DNA of 64,000 nucleotides from Agrobacterium salinitolerans (GCF_002008225.1 NZ_MRDH01000016.1:240-64239), one strand, 5' to 3'. Positions 9,284 to 19,148 are shown, counted from the stretch's first letter. Notes: generated from the letters alone by a model not told the origin. Made by a program: numbers and translations.

Positions 9284-9658
9284 ATGAACTTCAAGACAAG
9301 CGCTGCTTTGCTTTCAGCCGCCATAGCGGTGTCTTCATGCGTCGCGCCGGGACCCTCGCAGCAGTCCTCGATGGCGCCTTCGCTTTCCCGCGGCCCGGCC
9401 GTCGATGGCCGCTGGATCGACCGTAACGGCATCGTATCGACCTTCCAGAACGGCGCCTTCTCCACCCGTTCGACCGACACCAACACGCTTCTGGCCTCCG
9501 GCACCTATGTCACGATTTCGCCGACGCTTTACGAAATCAACATGACCTCGCTGGTGCGCAACACGCAGTCGCGCGTAAACTGCGCCCTCGTCTCCCCGTC
9601 ACAATTGAACTGCACGACGGATACGAACAGCCAGTTCTCGCTGACGCGCCAGGGCTGA
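9284..9658 (+). CDS. omp10: Outer-membrane lipoprotein Omp10 homologue
   Basis: A 124-residue lipoprotein. The hydrophobic leader ends in a lipobox with Cys19 (AVSSC), followed by a short linker and a conserved domain with [25 protein letters not shown] and [14 protein letters not shown]. These blocks match Brucella Omp10, a surface-exposed lipoprotein of Rhizobiales. ATG 9284 is chosen because GGAG precedes it at good spacing and the signal peptide begins there; the open frame extends to 9176 without signal features. The gene is single, with its own terminator downstream. Confidence 0.88.
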   Translation: MNFKTSAALLSAAIAVSSCVAPGPSQQSSMAPSLSRGPAVDGRWIDRNGIVSTFQNGAFSTRSTDTNTLLASGTYVTISPTLYEINMTSLVRNTQSRVNCALVSPSQLNCTTDTNSQFSLTRQG

Positions 9659-9690
9659 TAACACCGTTTTTTAATGGGATGACCTTCTGA

Positions 9691-9720
9691 AACGCACGCC
9701 TTCAGCGTGCGTTTTTCTTT
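9691..9720 (+). terminator. Intrinsic terminator of omp10
   Basis: AACGCACGC (9691-9699), loop CTTCA, GCGTGCGTT (9705-9713), then TTTCTTT. It lies 33 bases after the omp10 stop. Confidence 0.85.
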
Positions 9721-9874
9721 ATTGCGCGCCTGTCATAATTTCGCTTGCGGCGGCTGCCGCTAAATGGAAACATCCGGCGTTCGAAAGACTGACATGTTTT
9801 CGGATTAAAAAATGAGTTCGGTCGGAGGATGATCAGCCGGCCTGTACTTCCGCTTTGAACAAGAGAGAGGGACG

Positions 9875-11782
9875 ATGAGGAAAATTTTGGCGCTGGGTAT
9901 GCTGAGCGTTTCGGTAATGACGCTTTCAGCCGGGGTCGCTCTGGCCGACTACAAACTTAACATTCTTCACATCAATGACCTTCACTCACGTATCGAGGCG
10001 ATCAACAAATTCGATTCGACCTGCTCACCTGCCGAAACGGAAAAGAAGGAATGCTTCGGCGGTATCGCCCGTGTGAAAGGCGCGATCGACGCGCGCCGCG
10101 GAGAGCTTGGCAGCAACGCCAACCTCCTCGTTCTCGATGCCGGTGATCAGTTCCAGGGCTCGCTGTTCTACACGCAGTACAAGAGCGAACCGATTGCTGA
10201 ATTCATGAACGGCATCGGCTTCGATGCCATGGCAATCGGCAATCATGAATTCGATGACGGTCCGGAAGAGCTGCTGAAATTCATCAACGCGCTGAAGTTC
10301 CCGATCATTTCCGGAAACACCAAGGCGGCCGCAGGCTCCATTCTGGCCGATAAGTACAAGGGCTACGTCATCAAGGATCTGGGCGGTCAGAAGGTCGCCG
10401 TGGTTTCGGTGCTTGCGACCGACACCAACGAGACCTCCTCGCCGGGCGACAAGATCAGCTTCGAAGACGAGATCGCCTATCTGAAAGGCGCCGTAAAGGA
10501 AATTCAGGATCAGGGTGTCAACAAGATCGTGCTGCTTTCGCATGTCGGTTACGTCCGGGATCAGGAAATAGCGCAGGCGGTGGACGGTATCGATGTCATT
10601 GTCGGCGGTCATAGCCACACCCTGCTTTCCAGCACCGACCCCAAGGCCGCCGGTCCTTATCCCACACTCGTCAAGAACCCGTCGGGGATCGATGTTCCAA
10701 TCGTAACGGCCTACGCCTATTCGAAATATCTCGGCGACCTCGCCGTGACCTTCGATGACAATGGCGTCGTCAAATCCGCCGAAGGCGCACCGAAACTTCT
10801 CGATGTCTCGGTTACGCCGGACGATGCATTCACCAAACGCGTGACGGAGCTTGCCGGCCCGCTCGAGGAGATGAAGAAAAAGGAAATCGGCTCCTCCGAA
10901 AGTGTGATCGACGGTTCGCGTGAAGTTTGCCGCGCCAAGGAATGCACGATGGGCAATCTCGTTTCCGACGCGCTGCTGGATCGCGTCAAGGATCAGGGCG
11001 TGACCATCGCCATCCAGAACGGCGGCGGTTTGCGCGCTTCCATCGATGCCGGAACGGTAACGATGGGTGAAGTCCTGACGGTCCTGCCGTTCCAGAATTC
11101 CATTGCCACGTTTCAGCTGAAAGGTTCGGATCTGGTCGCGGCTCTTGAGAACGGCGCAAGCCAGATCGAAGAAGGCGCCGGCCGTTTTGCGCAGGTCGCC
11201 GGCCTCAAATATTCGTTCGACCGCTCCAAACCGCCAGGTAGCCGCGTTGTTTCCGTCGAGGTCAAGGAAGGCGAAAGCTTCGTGCCGCTCGACCCCAACA
11301 AGACCTATGGCGTCGTCTCCAACAACTACATGCGCTCGGGTGGTGACGGCTACAAGGTCTTCGCGACCAAGGCGATAAACCCCTATGACTTCGGCCCAAG
11401 CCTTGAAGACGCGGTTGCGGCCTATATCAGTGCCAACAGCCCCTACAAGCCGCATATGGATGGCCGCATCACCGACGCAACTCCTGCGGATTACGTGGCG
11501 CCTGCAAAACAGCCAGCACCGCCGGCATCAGCCCCCGCCGCCGCCGCGCCCGCCGCAACCACCGCTGCTGCACCGGCGCCCGCTGCGACGGCCCCGGCAG
11601 CGCCTGCAACTGCACAAGCAGCCGCCAGCAAATATGTCGTTGAAAAGGGCGACTCGCTCTGGAAGATCGCAGCAGAGAAATATGGCGACGGCGCTCTCTG
11701 GAGCAGAATTGCCAAGGCAAACACGCTGAAGCAGCCGAACCACATCGAGATCGGTGAGGAACTGGAACTGCCGGCTCAATAA
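9875..11782 (+). CDS. Periplasmic 5'-nucleotidase / UshA-like phosphoesterase with C-terminal LysM domain
   Basis: A 635-residue exported protein. A signal peptide covers 1-24 (cleavage after VALA). The metallophosphoesterase domain shows NDLH (34-37), LDAGDQ (87-92), GNHEF (122-126), LLSHVG and GGHSHT. The 5'-nucleotidase C-terminal domain spans about 330-515 (SDALLDRV, IQNGGGLRASI, VLPFQNS). An Ala/Pro linker (about 520-585) leads to a LysM domain (588-634, VEKGDSLWKIAAEKYGDG). The enzyme should release phosphate and nucleoside from nucleotides or UDP-sugars in the periplasm; LysM suggests it is held on peptidoglycan. The start has GAGAGAGGG nine bases upstream. It is a single gene with a terminator. 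Confidence 0.92.
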   Translation: MRKILALGMLSVSVMTLSAGVALADYKLNILHINDLHSRIEAINKFDSTCSPAETEKKECFGGIARVKGAIDARRGELGSNANLLVLDAGDQFQGSLFYTQYKSEPIAEFMNGIGFDAMAIGNHEFDDGPEELLKFINALKFPIISGNTKAAAGSILADKYKGYVIKDLGGQKVAVVSVLATDTNETSSPGDKISFEDEIAYLKGAVKEIQDQGVNKIVLLSHVGYVRDQEIAQAVDGIDVIVGGHSHTLLSSTDPKAAGPYPTLVKNPSGIDVPIVTAYAYSKYLGDLAVTFDDNGVVKSAEGAPKLLDVSVTPDDAFTKRVTELAGPLEEMKKKEIGSSESVIDGSREVCRAKECTMGNLVSDALLDRVKDQGVTIAIQNGGGLRASIDAGTVTMGEVLTVLPFQNSIATFQLKGSDLVAALENGASQIEEGAGRFAQVAGLKYSFDRSKPPGSRVVSVEVKEGESFVPLDPNKTYGVVSNNYMRSGGDGYKVFATKAINPYDFGPSLEDAVAAYISANSPYKPHMDGRITDATPADYVAPAKQPAPPASAPAAAAPAATTAAAPAPAATAPAAPATAQAAASKYVVEKGDSLWKIAAEKYGDGALWSRIAKANTLKQPNHIEIGEELELPAQ

Positions 11783-11818
11783 GCCGAACGGGAACAGACA
11801 GGGCAATTTGCCGCAGAC

Positions 11819-11860
11819 AGGAAGCCGGCCCTCGGATATCGGGGCCGGCTTCCTATTTTC
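11819..11860 (+). terminator. Intrinsic terminator of the UshA-LysM gene
   Basis: Twelve-base arms AGGAAGCCGGCC (11819-11830) and GGCCGGCTTCCT (11843-11854) are followed by ATTTTC. It sits 37 bases after the stop codon. Confidence 0.85.
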
Positions 11861-12135
11861 CTTTTAAAACAAACCGTTACGGATCAAATTTTTGCAAGGG
11901 ACCGCGCGTGGCTTTCTCCCCCCGGGAAATAGCCTTCACCGGTAGTTTAATCCTGAAAAATTTCGTCTAGAACACGTGAACGAATTGACCGCACGAGCGT
12001 ATAGCTCGGGCATCGTCGGCCCAAACCCCGCCGCGGTTGGCGTTCGGCGCGCATCAACAGAAGATGGAGCGTTTCAGCCCTTATCCGGAACGAACCGCTC
12101 CTCACGCAAACAGTCAGAGTTTCAGGGTGTCATTC
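11861..12135. other. Intergenic region upstream of hemH
   Basis: The gap between the 5'-nucleotidase and hemH is 353 bases; after the terminator about 275 bases remain. An AT-rich stretch (11865-11900) and a second (11945-11970) could hold the hemH promoter, but no clear -35/-10 pair or Irr/RirA site was recognised. TTCGT and ACGAA (11960-11983) form a weak inverted repeat. Confidence 0.5.
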
Positions 12136-13170
12136 ATGGCGACAGAACTATCCGCACTCCCCGCAAACCATCCCCGCACGGCATTTGGCAAGGTCGGCGT
12201 CCTGCTGGTCAATCTCGGCACGCCTGACGGTACGGATTATTGGTCGATGCGCCGTTATCTGGCGGAATTCCTGAGCGACAAGCGGGTAATCGAATGGTCG
12301 CGTCTCTACTGGTATCCGATACTTTACGGTATTGTCCTCAACAAGCGCCCGCAGAAAGTCGGCAAGGCCTATGAGGAAATCTGGAACCACGAGCGCAACG
12401 AAAGCTATCTGCGCACCTATACACGCAGCCAGGGCGAGTTGCTGGCGGAAGCGCTGAAAGACCTGCCAAATGTTGTGGTCGACTGGGGCATGCGTTACGG
12501 CCAGCCCTCCATCGCCTCGAGGATCGACGCGCTGAAGGAACTGGGCTGCGAAAAAATCCTGCTCTTCCCGCTTTATCCGCAATATGCTGCGTCGACGACG
12601 GCAACTGTGAACGACAAGGCTTTCGAACACCTGATGAAGCTGCGCTGGCAGCCAGCCATCCGCACCGTCCCGCCATATCATGACGATCCGGCCTATATCG
12701 AGGCGCTTGCCGCCTCGGTGAAAAACCATCTGGCGACGCTGGACTGGGAACCGGAAATGCTGATCACGTCATTCCACGGCATTCCGCAATCCTATTTCAA
12801 AAAAGGCGATCCTTATTATTGTCACTGCCAGAAAACCGCCCGGCTGCTGCGCGAGGCGCTGGGGCGTACAGAGAAAAATTTCATGATCACCTTCCAGTCG
12901 CGTTTCGGGCCGGAGGAATGGTTGCAGCCCTATACCGACAAGACCGTGGAAAAGCTGGCGTCGGAAGGCGTCAAGCGCATCGCCGTGATGAATCCCGGCT
13001 TCGTTTCGGATTGTCTTGAGACACTGGAAGAAATCGCCGGTGAAGCGGGCGAGATTTTCCTGCATAATGGCGGAGAGAAATTTACCCATATTCCCTGCCT
13101 GAACGACAGTGCCGAGGGCATGAATGTTCTCGAAAAGGTTGTGAGACGGGAGTTGCAAGGGTGGGTGTAA
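12136..13170 (+). CDS. hemH: Ferrochelatase
   Basis: A 344-residue enzyme that inserts Fe2+ into protoporphyrin IX, the last step of heme synthesis. The N-terminal VLLVNLGTPD block, the catalytic SFHGIP with H214, and FVSDCLETLEEI with E295 are present. ATG 12136 is chosen because conservation starts near residue 15; the open frame reaches 12037 but the added residues look non-coding. No C-terminal [2Fe-2S] cysteine cluster is seen, as in most proteobacterial forms. The SPFH gene follows after 57 bases and may be read through. Confidence 0.95.
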   Translation: MATELSALPANHPRTAFGKVGVLLVNLGTPDGTDYWSMRRYLAEFLSDKRVIEWSRLYWYPILYGIVLNKRPQKVGKAYEEIWNHERNESYLRTYTRSQGELLAEALKDLPNVVVDWGMRYGQPSIASRIDALKELGCEKILLFPLYPQYAASTTATVNDKAFEHLMKLRWQPAIRTVPPYHDDPAYIEALAASVKNHLATLDWEPEMLITSFHGIPQSYFKKGDPYYCHCQKTARLLREALGRTEKNFMITFQSRFGPEEWLQPYTDKTVEKLASEGVKRIAVMNPGFVSDCLETLEEIAGEAGEIFLHNGGEKFTHIPCLNDSAEGMNVLEKVVRRELQGWV

Positions 13171-13227
13171 TCTTGCCATAACGATGCCGGGCTAAAACCC
13201 GCATGGTTCTGATCTGGAGGAAAAGTG

Positions 13228-14277
13228 ATGATTGCATTGGGCGGTTTCGATATCGTCGTGCTGGCGGCAGTGGTTCTGGTCATTCTGGTGCTGTTTGCCG
13301 GCATCAAGACCGTGCCGCAGGGATATCGCTACACGGTTGAACGTTTCGGGCGTTATACCCGCACGCTCGAACCGGGCCTTAACCTGATCATACCCTTCTT
13401 CGAGCGTATCGGCGCCCGCATGAATGTGATGGAACAGGTGCTGGATATCGCCACCCAGGAAGTCATTACCCGCGACAATGCCAGCGTTTCTGCCGATGCG
13501 GTGGCCTTCTACCAGGTTTTGAACGCCGCGCAGGCCGCCTATCAGATCGCCAATCTGGAAAACGCCATCCAGAACCTTACCATGACCAATATCCGCTCGG
13601 TGATGGGCTCGATGGACCTCGACGAGTTGCTGTCGAACCGTGACGCCATCAACGATCGCCTGCTGCGCGTGGTCGATGAGGCCGTCGGGCCATGGGGTAT
13701 CAAGGTCACCCGCATCGAAATCAAGGACATCGCGCCGCCGAAGGATCTCGTCGATTCCATGGCGCGGCAGATGAAGGCGGAGCGCGAAAAACGCGCACAG
13801 GTGCTGGAAGCCGAAGGCGCCCGCAACGCCCAGATTCTGCGCGCGGAAGGCGCAAAGCAATCCGCCATTCTTGAGGCCGAAGGCCAACGCGAGGCGGCGT
13901 TCCGCGACGCCGAGGCGCGCGAACGTCTGGCCGAGGCCGAGGCCAACGCCACCCGCATGGTCTCGGAAGCCATTGCCGCCGGCAATGTCCACGCCATCAA
14001 CTATTTTGTCGCCCAGAAATACACCGAGGCGCTCGCCGAGATCGGCACCGCGAAGAATTCCAAAATCGTGCTGATGCCGATGGAGGCTTCGGCGCTGATC
14101 GGTTCCCTCGGCGGTATCGGCACGATTGCGAAAGAGGTTTTCGGCGAAAGGGGCGACGCACCGACTGCGCCTGCCACCTCCACGGCGTCCCGCTCCGTGC
14201 CGCCGACGCGACCCTCCGGCCAGAGCATCAACGTCACGATCCCTGGTAATCCATTCGGTTCTTCGTCGGAGAAATGA
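13228..14277 (+). CDS. SPFH/Band 7 membrane protein (stomatin/QmcA family)
   Basis: A 349-residue protein with one N-terminal membrane segment (about 5-27), then the SPFH domain ([33 protein letters not shown]) and an Ala/Glu-rich coiled coil (about 175-250, repeated EAEGAR/EAEGQRE). The tail after 290 is Pro/Ser/Thr-rich. Members form membrane-associated oligomers and usually pair with an NfeD partner, as here. Start: ATG 13228 lies seven bases after GGAGG; the GTG three bases earlier is also possible. The stop overlaps the next gene in ATGA, implying coupled translation. Confidence 0.92.
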   Translation: MIALGGFDIVVLAAVVLVILVLFAGIKTVPQGYRYTVERFGRYTRTLEPGLNLIIPFFERIGARMNVMEQVLDIATQEVITRDNASVSADAVAFYQVLNAAQAAYQIANLENAIQNLTMTNIRSVMGSMDLDELLSNRDAINDRLLRVVDEAVGPWGIKVTRIEIKDIAPPKDLVDSMARQMKAEREKRAQVLEAEGARNAQILRAEGAKQSAILEAEGQREAAFRDAEARERLAEAEANATRMVSEAIAAGNVHAINYFVAQKYTEALAEIGTAKNSKIVLMPMEASALIGSLGGIGTIAKEVFGERGDAPTAPATSTASRSVPPTRPSGQSINVTIPGNPFGSSSEK

Positions 14278-14744
14278 CGATGTTACAACAGCTTGCCACT
14301 GAGCTGGGGCCGTGGAGCTGGTGGATCGTCGCCTTCGTGCTTCTGGCCGCCGAACTCATCGCTCCCGGCGTGTTCTTGATCTGGATCGGCCTCGCCGCGC
14401 TGGTTATCGGCGCGGTCTCGCTGCTTTTGTGGGATGCTGCATTCTGGGCCTGGCAATTGCAGTTGGTGCTGTTTGCCGCGCTCTCCATCGTTTTCGCCCT
14501 GCTCGGCCGGAAATATTTCGGAAGAAACCGGGCTGCAAGCGACGAACCCTTCCTCAACCAGCGGGAGGCAAGCCTTGTCGGACGCACCGCGACCCTTCAG
14601 GAACCTATTGTCGAAGGGCGTGGCCGGATCAGGCTGGACGACACATGGTGGCCGGTCAACGGCGAAGACCTGCCGGCCGGCACCCGGGTAAGAATAGCTT
14701 CCGCACGCGGACGCACGCTGACAATCGAGCCGCTAGACCGATAA
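14274..14744 (+). CDS. NfeD-family membrane protein, partner of the SPFH protein
   Basis: A 156-residue protein with two or three hydrophobic segments in the first 80 residues, then a short OB-fold NfeD domain (about 90-156: [37 protein letters not shown]). Short NfeD proteins are encoded next to SPFH proteins and are thought to help them assemble in the membrane. It overlaps the preceding stop by 4 bases. It is convergent with the isomerase gene, with 20 bases between the stops. Confidence 0.9.
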   Translation: MTMLQQLATELGPWSWWIVAFVLLAAELIAPGVFLIWIGLAALVIGAVSLLLWDAAFWAWQLQLVLFAALSIVFALLGRKYFGRNRAASDEPFLNQREASLVGRTATLQEPIVEGRGRIRLDDTWWPVNGEDLPAGTRVRIASARGRTLTIEPLDR

Positions 14745-14764
14745 GTTCAAGATCGGCGACGGCT

Positions 14765-15760
14765 TCAAGCCACGCCAATTCTCAAGAGATCGTGGAAATG
14801 CACCAGCCCAATGGGCCGGTTATCCTCATCAATGACAATCAGCGCGCCAATGTGGAATTTTTCCAGCGTCGCCAGCGCACTGGTCGCCAGCACGGATTTT
14901 TTGACGGTTTTCGGCGTGCGGGTCATGATGTCATCGACCGTCATCTCGGCGAGGTTGCGCGACAGGTTGCGCGCCATATCGCCCTCGGTGACGATGCCGC
15001 ACAGGCGGCCATCCTCGTCCAGAACGCCGACACAGCCAAAATGCTTGCGCGAGAGAACACCGACTGCTTCCGGCATGGCCGTTCCCTTGTTGACCAGCGG
15101 CACGCGATCGCCCGTATGCATGATATCGCCGACCAGCGTCAGGCTTGCCCCCAGCTTGCCGCCGGGATGGAACACCTTGAAGTCACCGGCAGTGAAATTG
15201 CGCGCCTCCAGCAGCGCAACGGCCAGGGCATCGCCCAGCGCAAGCTGCATCAACGTAGAGGTCGTCGGCGCAAGGCCGAGCGGGCAGGCTTCCTGCTCAT
15301 TGGGAACCAGCAGCACGATGTCTGAAGCCCGCGCCAGCGATGAATTTTCCGAACAGGTGAGCGCGATCAGCGGAATCGAGAAACGGCGGGAATAATTGAT
15401 GATGCTGCGCAATTCAGCGCTTTCACCACCCTTGGAAATGGCCAGTATCACATCATCGCCGCCGATCATGCCGAGATCGCCGTGATTGGCCTCAGCCGCA
15501 TGCACAAAAAAGGCGGGCGTGCCAGTGGAAGCGAAGGTGGCGGCAAGTTTTGCGCCTATATGGCCGCTTTTCCCGACCCCGGTAATGATGAGACGGCCAT
15601 TCGACTGGCCGATGGTCTCGATCGCCTTGCAGAATGGGTCAGAAAGACCGTTCCTCAGAGCATCCTCGAGGGCGGCAAGGCCAGCCCGCTCCATTGAGAT
15701 CGTCCGCACGGCGGATTCGATGGCGTTGTCTTCGACCAATTTGACGGCGCGTGTAATCAT
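14765..15760 (-). CDS. kdsD: D-arabinose-5-phosphate isomerase, KpsF/GutQ (KdsD) family
   Basis: A 331-residue enzyme converting ribulose-5-P to arabinose-5-P, the entry to Kdo for lipopolysaccharide. The SIS domain (about 40-180) contains GVGKSGHIGAKLAATFASTGT and SKGGES. Two CBS domains follow (about 212-265 and 278-331: VGDIMHTGDRVP, VDDIMTRTPKTV). Length and order match KdsD/KpsF. No other kds or lps genes are adjacent. The upstream PAS gene lies 111 bases away on the same strand, so separate transcription is likely. Confidence 0.92.
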   Translation of the reverse strand: MITRAVKLVEDNAIESAVRTISMERAGLAALEDALRNGLSDPFCKAIETIGQSNGRLIITGVGKSGHIGAKLAATFASTGTPAFFVHAAEANHGDLGMIGGDDVILAISKGGESAELRSIINYSRRFSIPLIALTCSENSSLARASDIVLLVPNEQEACPLGLAPTTSTLMQLALGDALAVALLEARNFTAGDFKVFHPGGKLGASLTLVGDIMHTGDRVPLVNKGTAMPEAVGVLSRKHFGCVGVLDEDGRLCGIVTEGDMARNLSRNLAEMTVDDIMTRTPKTVKKSVLATSALATLEKFHIGALIVIDEDNRPIGLVHFHDLLRIGVA

Positions 15761-15871
15761 GGCCGACTGTTACTCTTTCAACCGAAATAAGTCCACTCTT
15801 CACCGGCGGGCGCAGGGTTTTAGTAGATACCGCCCGAAAATCTCCAACGGTTTCGGTAAAGCGGCGCCTCG

Positions 15872-16237
15872 TCAATGACGCCGATCCGGCGGAGAAATCT
15901 CCTCCATCGTTCCAAGCCGTTTGAAGGGGATGTTTTCCTCGTCGACCAGATACCGCCCGAGCGTCCTTACCCATGAGACCGAGCCGTCGCTGCGGCGCAC
16001 GGCGTATTCCTGATTATAAAAACTTGCGGCCTTCAGGGTGATCAATGCCGATTCGATCACGCGGTTTCGATGATCGATATCTACTTTTTCAAGCATCTGA
16101 AAAATGCTGATCCCCTGCATTGCCTGTCGCAGCGGAATCCCAAAGAGTTTGGCACATACTTCGTCTAGATAGAAACGGTCATTGGTAATATCCCAACAAT
16201 AAAAACCGAGCTGCTTGGTGTTCAAAACCGGATTCAT
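15872..16237 (-). CDS. Single-domain PAS protein
   Basis: A 121-residue protein that is essentially one PAS domain (PAS_3-like): YCWDITNDRFYLDEVCAKLFGIP near the N-terminus and YNQEYAVRRSDGSVSWVRTLGRY at 75-100. No output domain is attached, so it would need a partner to signal. The ribosome site before ATG 16237 is weak. The codon pattern is less GC-biased than in neighbours. Function unknown. Confidence 0.7.
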   Translation of the reverse strand: MNPVLNTKQLGFYCWDITNDRFYLDEVCAKLFGIPLRQAMQGISIFQMLEKVDIDHRNRVIESALITLKAASFYNQEYAVRRSDGSVSWVRTLGRYLVDEENIPFKRLGTMEEISPPDRRH

Positions 16238-16656
16238 GAAACGATGCTGTCACACAAAATAAAATTCAATACCACTTGTTGGGCAATAGAAGATCAGCCC
16301 ATATAAACCATAGGGCGATTCCGCACCAAATTGAAACGTTTTAATCTTCTCATATTAGGAATATTTTGCATTCTTGACCATTTTCTTCCAGTCATGGTGA
16401 CGGGTGAAATCGTCCCACCGGGCCTGATGATCGGCGCCGTTGGCTTTGCGCTCCTACCATAACACCGAAATCCCGGCGATGTTTATCAACTGTTAACCAT
16501 AAAAAACCTATTGTTAAAGCGATGTTAAAACTTGCGTCGCCTGTCTGGTCCCTGGTTTCTTCACGTCATTTCATCGGCCTATTACTCATCGGGCCTGAGG
16601 GGATGTCTTGGTGGCCCTTCGATCCGGCATCGGCCAAACTTGCCGGGTGAAAAGGA
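16238..16656. other. Divergent intergenic region (419 bases) between PAS and beta-barrel genes
   Basis: The region is markedly AT-rich at 16240-16400 and 16480-16535, then GC-rich. It contains GTTAACCATAAAAAACC (16493-16508) and the CtrA-like box listed separately. No convincing gene was found: short frames at 16586-16837 are shadows of the beta-barrel gene. It probably holds both promoters. Confidence 0.6.
16514..16528 (+). promoter_or_regulatory. CtrA-like box TTAA-N7-TTAA
   Basis: TTAA (16514-16517), seven bases AGCGATG, TTAA (16525-16528) match the CtrA consensus TTAA-N7-TTAA(C) of alphaproteobacteria, with A in place of the final C. It lies about 130 bases upstream of the outer-membrane protein gene, inside an AT-rich island. 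Match by eye only. Confidence 0.5.
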
Positions 16657-18156
16657 ATGAACGTGAAGGGCGCCGCCACACGTCTGCCGACGTCGCGGAA
16701 AGCAGCAACCCTGCTGCTCGCCTGCACGATTTTTTACCCGCAGGGAAGCGTCTTCGCGCAGACTGCAACGACAGCCATACCTGTCTTGCCGGGCGCCGCT
16801 TCTGCCGTCGACGGAGCAGCTTCACCCACACCGGCAACGGACAGCGGGGTGAGCACTGGCGCTGTCACGGCCACAGCTACGACCACGCCCGCACCACAAC
16901 TCTGGCGTCCCTCCACCAATCCCGGCGATCCTATTTACGAACAGCAGGACGACGCAAGCCAACCCTCTGCCGAGGCCGAAAACCCCTATGAGCCGACGGT
17001 AGACGGTGGCGAAAACCCACGGATAGCGACCGAACCCGGACAGACGCCCGGCATCCGGCTCGGCACGTTCCTGCTGCGACCGTCAATCAGCCAGACGATC
17101 AATACGGAAAAGCAGACGAATACCGGCGGCCCCTCCAGACGCAACTATCTGACGACAGGCATACGCGGCACGCTCACCAGCGACTGGTCCCGTCACGCTT
17201 TGACGGTGACGGGCGACGGGGCCTGGGAGAGGAACTTCGGCAGCGACAAGGACGGCGAAGAGCCCCGGGCAAGGATAGAGGCCGATCTACGCCTCGATCT
17301 CGGTGAAGAAACGACGGCCAATCTCAAGGCAGGTTATGAATTCAGCCGCGAGGACACGACGGACCCCAATGCTCTCACCGGCGCTGCCGTGCAGGGCGGT
17401 GAGCACCGCTTCACCACCGGCGCGTCGATAGAGCGGGATTTCGGCAAGCTGCGCGGCCTGGCGGCGCTCGATCTGTCGCGCACGGTCTATACGGATGCGA
17501 AAGGCATCGACGGCCGGCCGATCAGCCTCAGCGACCGCGATCAGAACGGCGCGAACCTGCGTGGACGCATCGGTTATGAGTTGTCGCCGGCGCTCATCCC
17601 CTTCCTGGAACTGAATGCCGGGACGACCAAATATGACAGGCGTCTCGACAATTCCGGCTATGCCCGTTCCTCCAATGCCTATGGGGCGAAGGTCGGCGCG
17701 GAAGTCGATCTTGGCGAGAAGACCCGCGGCGAGGCCGCCATCGGTTATTTGCGCAAGCAATATGACGACGATCGCCTTGCCTCGATCGGCGCATTGACGC
17801 TGGATGGCGAGCTCAACTGGTCACCCCAACGCGGCACGAACGTCAATCTCGGTCTGCGCACGACGATAGAGGACTTCGCCGGCGGACCACAGGGCGGCTG
17901 GGTTTCCTATCGGTTGGATGCCGGCCTGACCCACGAATTGCGCAGCAACCTCGTTGCCCGCCTGACGGGACAGGTCGTGCATCGCACATTCCCCTCTTCA
18001 GACATAGAAAATGCCGTTGAATATACCGCAGGCGCCGGCCTGACCTGGGGGTTGAACCGCTATCTCGACCTGACGGCGGACGTCAGCTACCAGTGGACAC
18101 CGGTTTATGACAGCAGCGAGCTACGTGTCGGCGCAGGACTTGTCCTCAAGCGATAG
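16657..18156 (+). CDS. Outer-membrane beta-barrel protein
   Basis: A 499-residue exported protein. Residues 1-34 form a signal peptide (basic start, hydrophobic LLLACTIFYP, cleavage near VFAQ). Residues 35-125 are low-complexity Ala/Thr/Pro/Glu. From about 130 to the end, alternating polar/aromatic strands with regular turns (TVTGDGAWERNFG, ANLKAGYEFSRED, LTADVSYQWTPVY) end in a terminal strand GAGLVLKR, as in BBP2-type barrels. ATG 16657 directly abuts AAGGA; GTG 16663 would have better spacing, changing only two residues. No substrate can be assigned. The CtrA-like box upstream may tie it to the cell cycle. Confidence 0.8.
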   Translation: MNVKGAATRLPTSRKAATLLLACTIFYPQGSVFAQTATTAIPVLPGAASAVDGAASPTPATDSGVSTGAVTATATTTPAPQLWRPSTNPGDPIYEQQDDASQPSAEAENPYEPTVDGGENPRIATEPGQTPGIRLGTFLLRPSISQTINTEKQTNTGGPSRRNYLTTGIRGTLTSDWSRHALTVTGDGAWERNFGSDKDGEEPRARIEADLRLDLGEETTANLKAGYEFSREDTTDPNALTGAAVQGGEHRFTTGASIERDFGKLRGLAALDLSRTVYTDAKGIDGRPISLSDRDQNGANLRGRIGYELSPALIPFLELNAGTTKYDRRLDNSGYARSSNAYGAKVGAEVDLGEKTRGEAAIGYLRKQYDDDRLASIGALTLDGELNWSPQRGTNVNLGLRTTIEDFAGGPQGGWVSYRLDAGLTHELRSNLVARLTGQVVHRTFPSSDIENAVEYTAGAGLTWGLNRYLDLTADVSYQWTPVYDSSELRVGAGLVLKR

Positions 18157-18165
18157 GCTTCGGCC

Positions 18166-18200
18166 AAAAAGAAATCCCGGCGCTGAGGCCGGGATCCCGT
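18166..18200 (-). terminator. Bidirectional terminator between the barrel gene and galU
   Basis: ATCCCGGC (18174-18181) pairs with GCCGGGAT (18188-18195). On the minus strand the hairpin is followed by TTCTTTTTGG, a good T run for galU. On the plus strand the tail is CCCGTTTCTGTT, a weaker terminator for the barrel gene. Confidence 0.8.
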
Positions 18201-18215
18201 TTCTGTTCTGGTGGA

Positions 18216-19103
18216 TTACTTCAGCCCGTCGATCAGGGCCTTGATCGGCTCTTCGATCGCAGGGCGAATATCGCCACGCTCCAGCGCGAAAGCGACGTTG
18301 GCAAGAATGAAACCATCCTTGGCACCGCAGTCGAAGGTCTGGCCGCGGAAATGATAGCCGGAGAACTGCTGTGATTTGGCAAGCGTCAGCATGCCGTCCG
18401 TCAGCTGGATTTCGTTGCCGGCGCCACGCTCCTGATTTTCGAGAATGTCGAAAATCTCGGGCTGAAGGATGTAACGGCCGTTGATATAGAAATTCGACGG
18501 CGCCGTACCCTTGGCCGGCTTTTCGACCATTTCCGTGATCTTGAAACCTTCGCCCACGGCGTCACCCACGCCGACGATACCGTATTTATGCGTCTGATCG
18601 GGAGCGCATTCCTGCACCGCGATGACGTTGCCCTGGGTCTGGTCGTATAGTTCGACCATGCCCTTCAGGCAGCTTTTCTGCGAATGCATGATCATGTCGG
18701 GCAAGAGCACGGCGAAAGGCTCGTCGCCGACGATATCGCGGGCGCACCAGACCGCATGGCCGAGACCAAGCGGCACCTGCTGGCGGGTGAAGCTCGCGGT
18801 GCCCGCCTTGGGCAGAAGGCCGGCCAGCAATGTCAGCTCGGCATTCTTGTTGCGCTCGCGCAGCATCTGTTCGAGTTCAAATTGAATATCAAAATAATCT
18901 TCGATCACCGCCTTGCCGCGGCCGGTGACAAATACAAAATGCTCAATGCCCGCTTCCGCCGCCTCATCGACGACATATTGAATGACCGGCTTGTCGACGA
19001 CGGTGAGCATTTCTTTCGGAACCGCCTTGGTTGCGGGCAGGAAACGCGTGCCGAGACCCGCGACCGGAAATACGGCCTTCCGAATTTTCTTCTGTTCTAC
19101 CAC
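18216..19103 (-). CDS. galU: UTP-glucose-1-phosphate uridylyltransferase
   Basis: A 295-residue nucleotidyltransferase making UDP-glucose for exopolysaccharide, LPS and cyclic glucans. The signature [18 protein letters not shown] is at 17-34, with [25 protein letters not shown] and the metal-site region FAVLLPDM. Length is typical for GalU and shorter than GalF-type fusions. A 195-base gap upstream holds a strong 10-base inverted repeat. It is a single gene with its own terminator. Confidence 0.95.
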   Translation of the reverse strand: MVEQKKIRKAVFPVAGLGTRFLPATKAVPKEMLTVVDKPVIQYVVDEAAEAGIEHFVFVTGRGKAVIEDYFDIQFELEQMLRERNKNAELTLLAGLLPKAGTASFTRQQVPLGLGHAVWCARDIVGDEPFAVLLPDMIMHSQKSCLKGMVELYDQTQGNVIAVQECAPDQTHKYGIVGVGDAVGEGFKITEMVEKPAKGTAPSNFYINGRYILQPEIFDILENQERGAGNEIQLTDGMLTLAKSQQFSGYHFRGQTFDCGAKDGFILANVAFALERGDIRPAIEEPIKALIDGLK

Positions 19104-19148
19104 ATATCCCTCCTGAGAGATAAAGCTTGATCACAATCCCCGCACGCT

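Noticed and set aside
9735-9760. Pho box upstream of the 5'-nucleotidase
   Set aside because: Only one half-site CTGTCAT is present; the second half does not match.
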